Source: Toxorhynchites rutilus septentrionalis (lineage: Eukaryota > Arthropoda > Insecta > Diptera > Culicidae). Taken from it: DNA of 64,000 nt. Location of the stretch: positions 102,194,125-102,258,124 of the forward strand of contig NC_073745.1 in the NCBI RefSeq assembly GCF_029784135.1, written 5' to 3'. The notes below the pieces were generated by a model, which was not told the DNA's origin, ran no database searches, and saw only the letters and a program-made list of their open reading frames with translations. The position numbers and the translations under genes were made by a program. Shown here piece after piece: positions 53,162-62,960 of the stretch; position 1 is the stretch's first letter; every line of letters begins with the position of its first letter.

Positions 53162-56100
53162 TTAAACGTTGACATCGGCGTTTCTGAGGAACAGGTATAG
53201 ATGAAGCAGAAGATCAGGATCCCGGCTACCTAAGATATCCCGGACGGGGATATCCGATTTTCTGCCTTGTGCTCTCAGTGCTCTAGAGAGCTTAGAGCGA
53301 GCAGCATGGAACCGGATACACGACCAGACAACATGCTCGATGTCGTGGTAGCCATCGCCACAATCACAAAGATTGTTTGCTGCGAGCCCAATGCGATAGA
53401 GATGCGCGTTTAGGTTGTAGTGATTGGACATAAGCCGAGATATCACGCGAATGAAATCACGACCTACATTCAATCCCTTGAACCATGCACTCGTCGAGAC
53501 CTTAGGGATAATCGTGTGTAACCAACGACCGAACTCATCTTCACTCCACATGCGCTGCCAACTAACGAGTGTGTCCTGACGAGGAATGTGAAAAAATTCA
53601 TTATAGGCAATTTGCCTTTCAAAAAGTGTGCCTTCTGAAGCGCCCACCTTAGCTAGCGAGTCCGCTTTCTCATTCCTCGGAATCGAGCAATGAGAGGGAA
53701 CCCATGCTAAGGTAATCTTGAATAATTTTTCGACCAAAACACTCAATAGATGTCTTATTCTTGTTAGGAAATAAGATGAGCGTTTATCAACCTTCATTGA
53801 GCGGATTGCCTCTATTGAGCTGAGACTGTCTGAAAAAATAAAATAATGGTCGATGGGCAGTGTTTCAATGATCCCTAGAGCATAGTATATCGCACCCATT
53901 TCTGCGACATACACGGAACAAGGATCTTTGAGTTTGAAAGAGGCACTGGAATTTTCATTGAAGATGCCGAAGCCAGTGGACCCGTTTATGTATGAACCGT
54001 CAGTAAAGAACATTTTATCAGATCCAACTTTCCCATATTTTTCCGAAAATATCGACGGAATAACATTGGAGCGTAGGTGATCTGGTATTCCATGGATTTT
54101 TTGTCGCATGCACAGATCAAAAATGACAGAGGAATTGCAAAAGTATGGGAAGCAAACTTGGTTGGAGATGCCTGGTGAAGGGTGCACGTCGTGGGTAAGG
54201 TACTCATGGTATAAAGACATAAAACTTGACTGAGGAGTCAGTTGGAGTAGATTTTCGAAGTTATCAATCACCAATGGATTCATGATCTTGCAACGGATGA
54301 GAAATCTGTAGGATAATTCTGTGAACCGAAGAGTAAGCGGGGGTACTCCTGCCAAAACTTCGAGACTCATCGTATGTGTCGAATGCAAACACCCCATGGC
54401 TATACGCAAGCAACGATATTGTATCCTCTCCAGCTTGAGAATATGAATCCTGGCAGCTGATCGGAAGCAAAAACTGCCATATTCTAACACTGACAATATC
54501 GTTGTTTTGTACAACTGAATGAGGTCTCCTGGATGGGCGCCCCACCATGTTCCGGTTATTGTTTGGAGAAAATTGATTCTTTGCTGGCATTTCTGTTTCA
54601 AATACGCAATGTGTCTCCCCCAGGTACATTTAGAATCAAAATATACACCCAGGTATTTGAAAAACATAGAGTGTTGGATCGTTTTGCCGGATAGGTAAAG
54701 CTGGAATTGGGCGGGTTCGTGCTTCCTAGAAAAAACGACCATTTCAGTTTTCTCCGTAGAGAATTCGATACCCAGCTTGAGGGCCCACGTGAACAGATTG
54801 TTCAGGGTATCTTGCAACGACTTTTGCAGAGCGACGGGATTAGTACCCATGATGGAAATAACTCCATCGTCTGCAAGTTGTCTCAGCGTGCAGTCTCTAG
54901 TGAGACAATCATCCATATCATTGACGTAAAAACTGTACAAGAGGGGGCTTAGGCAGGAGCCTTGCGGTAGGCCCATAAAACTGTATCGAGAAGATTTCAA
55001 GCTGCCATGATTGAAAAACATGTGCTTTTCTGACAGTAAATTGTACAGGAAATTATTCAGAATTGGTGAAAGTCCACGATTATGAAGCTTCTCTGAGAGA
55101 ATTTCCATGGAAACTGAATCAAATGCCCCTTTGATATCGAGAAAAACGGAAGTCATTTGTTCTTTGCGAGCAAATGCGATTTGGATTTCAGAAGATAGCA
55201 GCGCGAGACAATCATTCGTCCCCTTACCTCGGCGGAAGCCAAACTGCGTATTTGACAGCAAATTGTTCGCTTCAACCCACTTGTCCAAACGAAGTAGAAT
55301 CATTTTCTCTAACAATTTGCGAATACAGGATAACATTGCCATCGGCCTATACGAGTTGTGATCGCAAGCCGGCTTGTTGGGTTTCCGTATGGCTATCACT
55401 CTCACTTGTCTCCAGTCATGCGGGACAATATTCAGCTCCAGAAACTTGTTGAACAAGTTCAGCAAACGCTGTTTTGCCAAGTCGGGAAGATTCTTCAACA
55501 AGTTGAATTTAATCTTGTCCGACCCCGGAGCTGAATTGTTACATGAGAGGAGGGCAATTGAGAATTCTACCATCGAAAAATTCTCATAATCGCATTGGAG
55601 CGGAATATCGCGTACGACGCTTTGTGCAGGAACAGAATCGGGACAAACCTTCCTTGCAAATTTGAAAATCCAACGGTCAGAGTATTCCTCACTTTCATTG
55701 GTATGGTTCCAGCCACGCATTCTCCTAGCCGTATTCCAAAGAGTACTCATAGCGGTCTCCCTTGACAAACCATTGACGAATTTCCGCCAATATCCACGCT
55801 TTTTTGCTTTAATCAGACCTTTTAGTTTGGCTTCTAGAGCTTGGTACTTTCGAAACCATTCCACTGATCCAGTTTTCCTGAATTTTTTGAAAGCGGATGA
55901 TTTTTCAAGGTAGACCTTTGAACACTCCTTGTCCCACCAAAGTGATGGAGGACGACGTCGGAAAGTGGTAGCCGGTACACGTTTCTTTTGAGCTTGAAGT
56001 GCGCTATCGTAAATCAAACTTGATATAAAATTATACTCTTCAAGGGGAGGAAGTTCATGCATCGAAATGATTGCTTCAGATATTAATTCTGCAAATTTTC

Positions 56101-56842
56101 TCCAGTCAATATTCTTCGTGAGGTCATACGCAATATCGACTGACTCACTAGATTTTGATTCATTGGCGATCGATAAAATTATTGGTAGGTGATCACTACC
56201 GTGGGGATCTTGGATTACCTTCCATGTGCAATCCAGGGATAATGAAGAAGAGCAGAGAGATATGTCTAGCATGCTTGCCCGTGCAGGAGGGTTGGCTATC
56301 CTAGTTGCTTCCCCAGTATTTAAAACTGTCATGTTGAAGTTGTCGCACAGATCATAAATCAACGTGGCACGGTTGTCATCGTAGAGTGACCCCCATGCTG
56401 TTCCATGGGAGTTGAAGTCACCTAAGATTAACCGCGGCTCCGGCAATGCCTCGATAATATCAAAGAACTGATGGCGGCCTACAGTAGTCCTGGGAGGAAT
56501 ATATATCGAAGCAATGCAGAGTTCTTTGCCATTGATTTGTATCTGGCAAGCGACAACTTCAATGCCTGTAATCGATGGGATAGTGACTCTATAGAAGGAG
56601 TGACGTTTTTTGATCCCCAATAGTACGCCACCAAACGAGTCGTTACGATCTAGGCGAATAATGTTGAAATCGTGAAAATTCAGCTCGTCGGCTGAACAAA
56701 GCCATGTTTCACAGAGAGAAAATACATCACAGTTAGAACTGTGAACTAAAAATTTAAATTGATCTAGTTTAGGGATGATGCTTCTGCAATTCCACTGTAT
56801 GACAGTGGTCAAATCCTTGACCTCTTGCGCTGAATCAGGCAT
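53162..56842 (-). CDS. LINE ORF2: endonuclease, reverse transcriptase, RNase H (1226 aa)
   Basis: The protein nicks target DNA and primes reverse transcription there. The N-terminal endonuclease shows TVIQWNCRSIIPKLDQF (Asn), FSLCETWL (Glu), LGDFNSHGTAWGS and SDHLPI (catalytic Asp/His). RT motifs include FLDIKGAFDSV, GLPQGSCLSPLL and LADDGVISIM near residue 654, with Leu in place of the usual Tyr/Phe before ADD. RNase H follows: FFTDGSYINGSTGFGIF, AEMGAIYYAL, FSDSLSSIEAI and SHCSIPRNEKADSLAK. A Cys/His cluster CDCGDGYHDIEHVVWSC lies near the C-terminus. The start codon overlaps the ORF1 stop by 8 nt. The frame is intact. Confidence 0.95.
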   Translation of the reverse strand: MPDSAQEVKDLTTVIQWNCRSIIPKLDQFKFLVHSSNCDVFSLCETWLCSADELNFHDFNIIRLDRNDSFGGVLLGIKKRHSFYRVTIPSITGIEVVACQIQINGKELCIASIYIPPRTTVGRHQFFDIIEALPEPRLILGDFNSHGTAWGSLYDDNRATLIYDLCDNFNMTVLNTGEATRIANPPARASMLDISLCSSSLSLDCTWKVIQDPHGSDHLPIILSIANESKSSESVDIAYDLTKNIDWRKFAELISEAIISMHELPPLEEYNFISSLIYDSALQAQKKRVPATTFRRRPPSLWWDKECSKVYLEKSSAFKKFRKTGSVEWFRKYQALEAKLKGLIKAKKRGYWRKFVNGLSRETAMSTLWNTARRMRGWNHTNESEEYSDRWIFKFARKVCPDSVPAQSVVRDIPLQCDYENFSMVEFSIALLSCNNSAPGSDKIKFNLLKNLPDLAKQRLLNLFNKFLELNIVPHDWRQVRVIAIRKPNKPACDHNSYRPMAMLSCIRKLLEKMILLRLDKWVEANNLLSNTQFGFRRGKGTNDCLALLSSEIQIAFARKEQMTSVFLDIKGAFDSVSMEILSEKLHNRGLSPILNNFLYNLLSEKHMFFNHGSLKSSRYSFMGLPQGSCLSPLLYSFYVNDMDDCLTRDCTLRQLADDGVISIMGTNPVALQKSLQDTLNNLFTWALKLGIEFSTEKTEMVVFSRKHEPAQFQLYLSGKTIQHSMFFKYLGVYFDSKCTWGRHIAYLKQKCQQRINFLQTITGTWWGAHPGDLIQLYKTTILSVLEYGSFCFRSAARIHILKLERIQYRCLRIAMGCLHSTHTMSLEVLAGVPPLTLRFTELSYRFLIRCKIMNPLVIDNFENLLQLTPQSSFMSLYHEYLTHDVHPSPGISNQVCFPYFCNSSVIFDLCMRQKIHGIPDHLRSNVIPSIFSEKYGKVGSDKMFFTDGSYINGSTGFGIFNENSSASFKLKDPCSVYVAEMGAIYYALGIIETLPIDHYFIFSDSLSSIEAIRSMKVDKRSSYFLTRIRHLLSVLVEKLFKITLAWVPSHCSIPRNEKADSLAKVGASEGTLFERQIAYNEFFHIPRQDTLVSWQRMWSEDEFGRWLHTIIPKVSTSAWFKGLNVGRDFIRVISRLMSNHYNLNAHLYRIGLAANNLCDCGDGYHDIEHVVWSCIRFHAARSKLSRALRAQGRKSDIPVRDILGSRDPDLLLHLYLFLRNADVNV

Positions 56843-58247
56843 CGAGGGAAATGAACGCTGCTAAAAAACCACATTTTTCTTTCAAAAATGTTCTCACAAC
56901 CGGAAGCAAACATAATACTATGCTTTTAAGAGGATCATTTATATTTAAAGCATTTAAAATGTTATCCACAAGGTCTGAAAGCGCAAGCAGGCCAGGTAGT
57001 GGCTGTTGCTTCGACCGCGAAAATGGAACAGACGTGTTCGTTGTTGTTCCGGGAAGTGCTGAGGACCCCTGGTTGGTAGCATGACCACGTAAACCGGGAG
57101 GTACTTGCTTCGGCCTATTCTCAGCACGTTCAGTTCGAGGCTTCATTCCAACTTGGGAAGTTTCGGTATTCTTTCTGGGGAGTGATGGAAAAGAAGTAAT
57201 TTTTCTTTTCCTGATGGCACCCTGCGATGTACCGGAACATCCGGCATTGGGAGCGTCAGCAACAGGCTCGTCGTTCTGCAGAATGGAGTAGGGATTGTCC
57301 TGTGTCGTTGGCACGGAACTCTTAAGCATTTCTGCAAAAGTCCGCTTGGAACGTTCCTTTAAGGAACGCTTGAGTTTTTCCCCTCGTTGTTTGTACACCG
57401 GGCATTGAATAAGATCATGAGGAGTCCCGCCGCAATGAAGACACTTGTGCTCTTTCGCGCAAGGATTCTCATCATGGCTCTCTCCACAATCTGCGCAACG
57501 TTTTTTATTGCAACAATAGGCGGCCGTGTGACCGAGTTGCATACATTTGTTGCATTTCATTACCCGGGGTACAAACAATCGAACAGGTAAACGAAGTGCC
57601 CCTATTGCAACGTAATTTGGAAGGGCGGAACCCTCAAAAGTCACACGAAAAGAGTTTGTCCGATTGAGAATTCTTTTGTCATTTTTATGTGACACAGATT
57701 TCAGTCGATCGCATGCAAGAATCTTCACAGTTTTTAGTGTGGAGTTCTTGAAGCGACCGACACCATCGATTATCTCTTTTCGGGTCAAACCCTTTTCGGT
57801 TATTACGCCGTCTATTTCGACGTTGCAACAGGGTACGTATACACGATACTCAATCGCAAAGAGGTCGCAGCGCGTTATTTTGTTCGCTTGGGTCCTGCTT
57901 GAGACGACAACTCGTAGTTTGTCTGGCCCCATCCGTGTAATTTCGGTAACGTCAGAAAAATGTTGAGTTAGTTCCTTCGAGATACGAATGACATTGAGAG
58001 GTTTGGATTTTCGTCTAAAGTACACAATGAATGGGCCTTTGGAGCCTTCAGGGTATTCTTTAGGACGAAAATCCTGTTTCTCGTCGATTTCCTCATCTTC
58101 GGAACTATCAACTTCGTAAACAGAATTTTCTACCTCAATTTCTGCTTCATCCTCCTGCTCTTCAGGAGGAGGTTCGGTATCAGAAATATTCAATTGCGTC
58201 AACGGGGGGTCCTTTCCGCCCTCAGCCATATTAGAAAAATCGGCCAA
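56835..58247 (-). CDS. LINE ORF1: zinc-knuckle nucleic-acid-binding protein (470 aa)
   Basis: ORF1 proteins coat the element RNA and form the ribonucleoprotein that carries ORF2p. The N-terminus is very acidic (PPPEEQEDEAEIEVE..). The centre (about residues 70-200) resembles the RNA-binding region of I-type ORF1s. Three knuckles lie at about 230-285: CNKCMQLGHTAAYC (CX2CX4HX4C), CADCGESHDENPC and CLHCGGTPHDLIQC. A basic, proline-rich region follows. Its TGA lies within ATGCCTGA, which also starts ORF2. There are no stops inside. Confidence 0.92.
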   Translation of the reverse strand: MADFSNMAEGGKDPPLTQLNISDTEPPPEEQEDEAEIEVENSVYEVDSSEDEEIDEKQDFRPKEYPEGSKGPFIVYFRRKSKPLNVIRISKELTQHFSDVTEITRMGPDKLRVVVSSRTQANKITRCDLFAIEYRVYVPCCNVEIDGVITEKGLTRKEIIDGVGRFKNSTLKTVKILACDRLKSVSHKNDKRILNRTNSFRVTFEGSALPNYVAIGALRLPVRLFVPRVMKCNKCMQLGHTAAYCCNKKRCADCGESHDENPCAKEHKCLHCGGTPHDLIQCPVYKQRGEKLKRSLKERSKRTFAEMLKSSVPTTQDNPYSILQNDEPVADAPNAGCSGTSQGAIRKRKITSFPSLPRKNTETSQVGMKPRTERAENRPKQVPPGLRGHATNQGSSALPGTTTNTSVPFSRSKQQPLPGLLALSDLVDNILNALNINDPLKSIVLCLLPVVRTFLKEKCGFLAAFISLDA

Positions 58248-58785
58248 CTGTTCGATATGAACAGAATATAATAATTATCAAAATGAATAAGTAAAAAAAA
58301 ATATATTATAAGGTTATGCTGCGGATAATATTTATATTAATTTATTTTATTTATATAAAATTCTAAAATGAAAAAAGGTCCAATAAAATTTCAACGGTAA
58401 TGTAACCAAGAAAAAATAGACACCCCTAATGCCAACGTTTGCCGATTTGGTAAACACACAGATGAACAATGGTGTAAATCGAGCACAGATGGTAGAAGGA
58501 ATGATAGGAGGACAAAAGAAAAATAAACTTATACTTGCCGCTGCTGTGTGGCGTGTGTGATAAATCTGTCTGAATTGTATCCTCTGCGTCTCGGTCGCGC
58601 ACCACTTTGAGCTTCGCTCTACTCGCAAGCGCAACCGATGAAAAAAAACACAGTCTGATTCGCTGTGGAAAAAAACACCTTTGTTGGATCGTTTCGAAAA
58701 CCTATCCGATCTACTTGCGAGTTATCGAACGAATCAACCATTTATCTATGTCCAATTTATTTTTAGCGTTGAAGATTTTCGTGTA
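58248..58785 (-). other. LINE 5' UTR (presumed)
   Basis: It is bounded by the ORF1 start and the right TTTGAACT duplication. It probably contains the internal promoter, but no initiator could be placed confidently. The exact 5' end depends on the duplication call. Confidence 0.5.
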
Positions 58786-59284
58786 TTTGAACTCATTTTG
58801 GGCAGTGAATGTTTCCGAAGTGAAACAAACGATACTTCAAGTTATTGCCTGAATTAGATCAAAAGCTTTATTCATATAACAATTGCCCAAACAATACATT
58901 CATTTTTAAATTTATTGCAAATTTAATGCAATTTTATTCTTTTGCTCTAGGACAGAATTCTTGTACAATTCTTCGATTTATTTGTTATAAAAAACTTTCC
59001 CTATCTTTATGGTTCAAATTTCTGTTTTTGTAAGTATCCGAAAATTTGAATCTATTGGGTGTGAACATATGTTATGAGTGGAGTAAAATTGGAAATTGTC
59101 GCAATAGAGAATGTTCTGTTCCAGTAAATAGAAGCGATAATGTGTCGTTATAGGGAAAAGTCTTTATAGAGAAATGTCGCAATGAAGAAAAGAATTTCTA
59201 TGCGATTTTGAAGGGACCTTTGGACATGTCGTTATAGAGAGATTTGTCGCTATAAAGATAGTCGTATAGAGAGCTTTGATTGTA

Positions 59285-62199
59285 TTTCTTTTCGCCAGCG
59301 GATTTTGATGATTCGCATAATGTTCGAATCGTAAATTGTCTAATATTTATTTGATATGTCGTACATTACGATTCCCTATTACGAAAATGGTGTAAATGTA
59401 CGAAATTTGAAAGCATTTCTTTTCTCCAATATATTTGTACTGTGCATTTCAGTACTTACTTAACTGTGCTGTCAAAAAAGCGCAACTAGTGCAGCGAGTG
59501 CAGCGAGATATTATTTTTATATATTACTGCGAAAAAGGCGCGTGAAATGCTCGCTTGGAATACAAATGTAGCGTTTGTTCTAAGAACAATATGGAGAGAA
59601 AATATTGAGATTCAAGTTCCACTCGTTTTCAACCTATGGACATAGGTCCTAAGCATTTTCAAATCACAGTTTCAATCCAGTTAACGAGCAGACAACATTC
59701 TTTCCGAATGTTGATGTCACACACATAGGTTTTGCTCGATACAAAGGAAGAATATAAGAACAAACAGCGGTGTAATTCTGTTCGGTTGAGGCACCGGGTC
59801 GATTTTCATGCCATCTGGTGAAAAGTACTTTTGTATTTTTACATCCAGAATCATTATAAAGTTTCGATGCATTCTAAAATAATATCTGTAGCAGGGCCCG
59901 AAATTGTCGAAAATGAAAAATGAATATCGACTCTCCTTTCAGTCGCTTCGCTTCGACTAGCACTACTTCGGCATTCGCCGTCAACATGATTTAACTTGAC
60001 TAGAAAATGAATTGACGAGCGTTGAGAGCGAGGATGGCTGATGAATTATTCTAGTCAATTATTCTAATTGACGTGACTAATGAATACAAATTTGTTTTCT
60101 TCATTCAACAGGCTCCAATCCACACTCATTCTTCCCCCTGTCACGAATCTCTTTACCCGCGTTTTTCGTCCATATAAAGTGAAACGAAAACTTGATTTCT
60201 GATGCCAACAAGTAGTTCAACCATTAATGGAAGGTCATGAGTGTCAAATGATGGTACTCACACAAAGATAATCAACAAATTTTGTACTTCGATTATCTTT
60301 GGTGACCATCCCAAAGGCAGTTCAATAACGTGAGAAGAATAATCAAGAAAATCACAATACTAACATACAATGAGCTTCAGCTTGACAGTAAAAAACAGAG
60401 CTCCTTAGTGAGTGCCCTGTTGCTAAAATGTGAGAATAGGGCGAGACTCGAAAGCCTGGTTGAATGTTGTGGTGTTTCGATATTCACAACATTCTTTGTA
60501 TTCGAAGAGGGATGCCAGATGTGGATATACAGCTTCATTTTGAATACAATTTGAAGAAAAAAGTATTTTCAATTCTTCTTTTCAGATGGTCTTAACGTTT
60601 TGTGAGTAATTTTCGTGTACCATACAAGAAAATCTAGCTCACCTGTAGTATATGTCAAACCACGTTGAACTCAAACATCGATACATGCATACGGGACACA
60701 TGAGAGAGAGAGAAACGAATTCATTTTGAGGGGAGTCACTTCAAAATGCAATGAAGTCCATTTGACGGAGAAGAATGAAATGAGATAGTCGAGTCGTAGA
60801 GGGAGATAGCGACAAAACGACCGACTGACTATTGAGGCATGTTGACGGAGAAACTGCGTGAAGAAGTCAAAAGTCATTTCCAAATGAATACGAAGGGGAA
60901 TTTATTCATAGTCCGCTGACTATCCTCAGTTGGATACGACTATGCCGAGTCCTGATCTGAGGTGAAGCACATAGGAATCAAACCATTTCGTAGTTCTACG
61001 TTTATACTGAGATAGGGTCTTGGACATAATCCCCTTTATTTTTTTTCAGATAAAATTCTATGAATAGTTGTTGCATTTGGAGTTCAAAATCAAACCAATC
61101 CGGTTAGTGATTTACACTGTCGTCGCGTCCTTCACAATCTTTGTCATGTAAAATTTGCTAGTTTAAGGCAGTATTCTAGTCTAGAAATTGGATAAAATAA
61201 AAAAAAATCTTCATATTTCTGAAATTGGGGCAATATACCCAAGAACGGACTTTCCGGAAATCCCATCATTTACTGAGTAATACGTATTTTAGTGGTGTGG
61301 TATCAAATCTTGTAAGGCCATAACAATAAACTTCGAACGCGTGCGTACACGATACCTCAAGTTCTACTAAATCGATTTATGTCGAATTCATATCAATACA
61401 ATATGTATACCGCTCTCTATTGCAGGAATCGATAAAAAAAATCTAATTTTTTAATTGCACTATTTTTAATCAAATCGGGAAACGTAAAAAAAAACGATTT
61501 AAACAGGATTTTCCTTCAAACGGCCGGTAAACGGTAAAAAAAATGTTTTTGACTTGTGCGAGGTTCATGCGCTTCATGCTGGTCACACAATCGATTGTAC
61601 AGAGGAATATTAAAGATTAGTTCTCATAAAGATTTAGTTTGGAATAAAAACACCGTAACAAAGATAAAAAAACGTTCTCGATATGTAAGTTCCATGTGTA
61701 TAACTCCTCATTCCTCATTTCTTTCACGGAAAATTCGTAAAATCTTAAAATCGATGTTTTCATCGATAATTATAATGTGGAATACGGATGCTGTCAGCCA
61801 AGTTATGATGCTTAAAATAACCCGCTTTTATCATGAATTGATTATTTTTATATTAGTCGATAATGGACCTCAACATTATAAAGAGCAATCAATGCCTGAT
61901 TAAAAAGATACGATGTCATGGATACATAGTTTGCACGAATTGTTCAAATGGAAAACGCTCTCCTTACAGTGACAAGCTTTCTGCGCAAACACATGTTATT
62001 ATTCACAGATGATGTTTTTTTTCTGTGGCACACGAAAGTCAAATCCCGAAAATAGAATTATGAAACATTCCATTTTCCCGGTCCGTCTCGACTTTCTCGG
62101 TGGAAAAAAAACAACATCGACTGTGATTTTACATCTCTCACTCAAAGTATTTTTTTTTGCGGAAAATATTTTCATTATTCTATGAAAAATTAAATGGGT
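59285..62199. other. Gene-free stretch with a dispersed-repeat end
   Basis: The start (to about 59335) continues the dispersed repeat. TTTCGTAGTTCTACG at 60985-61000, followed by AGGGTCTTGGACATAATC, is another end of that family. Open frames (for example 61556-61903, with VDNGPQHYKEQS) are not convincing. Confidence 0.4.
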
Positions 62200-62960
62200 G
62201 GAGTGGGGACGAAATGAACGAAATGTGTTTTAATCAAAAAGCCGTCTCCCTGTCCTGCTGCTATCTGCATACCGTGCTCCTATCTCTCATTCACCGCTGC
62301 GGCGGATCTGTGTGGCAGCACCCATACCGGCAGAGTGGCTGCGGAATCAGTGCGGTTGGAGGTTTAATTTGGGAAAGTGTACTAAATATTTTCTTGGTGA
62401 AATTTTCTCTTCCACTTTTTATGAACTGTCTATAGCTATGTCTGATCATAACCATTCCGGTCATGACGTCAGGCAGAATTTGACGCCAAATGTTAATAAA
62501 CGACTGTTGGTTAATGCCAAAAGTTTATCCGTAATTGGACAATATATCCGTTACTTCTAAACGATACGCATAGAAGCAAGACTAGTCGTTAGCAGCAGTG
62601 TTTGCTGGTATTGGCACTTATCTACTGCTCGTCTATACTCCCCCACAGACACCGCTAGGTAACAATCATCGGTTGTCTTCCACTGCTTCCCCATCGACTG
62701 ACATTTATACGCATGACTGAACTCGCAGTCAAATCAGAGAACGCCGTCCCGTCGCTTGTTATATACACATTTCATACTCTGGGCGAAGAATTCACCTCGT
62801 CATCACCTTCTTACGATTGGTGCCTTACACGGTTGGAGAGAGATCATCACCCAGGCCAGGCCCCGGTAGTGGTGGGGGAAAATGTGTTTCAAACGGGCAC
62901 ATACCCAGCAAAGCGCAACAAAGCGTCCGATGATAAGAGCGTTCCGGTTGGTTGAAAATA
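62200..62960. other. Less AT-rich island, no recognised repeat
   Basis: CG-containing, more balanced sequence (for example around 62290-62360 and 62640-62900) with no transposon motifs and no convincing exon. Possible regulatory DNA. Confidence 0.35.

Larger units (their letters stand above)
52633..58785 (-). mobile_element. Full-length LINE with RNase H (I-group; Loner/I/Outcast-like)
   Basis: The element reads on the minus strand: 5' UTR about 538 bp, ORF1 (470 aa), ORF2 (1226 aa), 3' UTR about 0.5 kb and an A-rich tail (T run at 52640-52648 on the plus strand). TTTGAACT flanks both ends. An APE-type endonuclease, RT and RNase H on one ORF place it in the RNase H-bearing I group. I cannot fix the clade by eye. 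No stop or frameshift is visible in either ORF, so this copy may be active or recent. Confidence 0.85.
52075..59282. mobile_element. Tigger/pogo-like non-autonomous element split by a LINE
   Basis: The left end CAGTGAAAGCTCTCTGTAGC and the right end GTATAGAGAGCTTTGATTG are inverted and flanked by TA (52073-52074, 59283-59284). GTCGTTATAGAGA-type units recur in both arms together with a GAGGGACC/AAGGGACC block. Without the LINE the element is about 1.05 kb and encodes nothing recognisable. Its flanks are the two halves of one dispersed repeat copy. Confidence 0.75.

Noticed and set aside
52879..53175. A 98-codon frame overlapping the LINE ORF2 stop, also largely open in the truncated copy at 32549-32857; possible third LINE ORF.
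   Set aside because: Comparing the two copies by eye, about eight of twelve substitutions change the amino acid and a 1-nt indel occurs near the end. This is what neutral 3' UTR sequence would show, so there is no sign of protein-level selection.
61556..61903. An open frame ending in a transposase-like VDNGPQHYKEQS.
   Set aside because: A single short motif with no accompanying catalytic blocks or terminal repeats.
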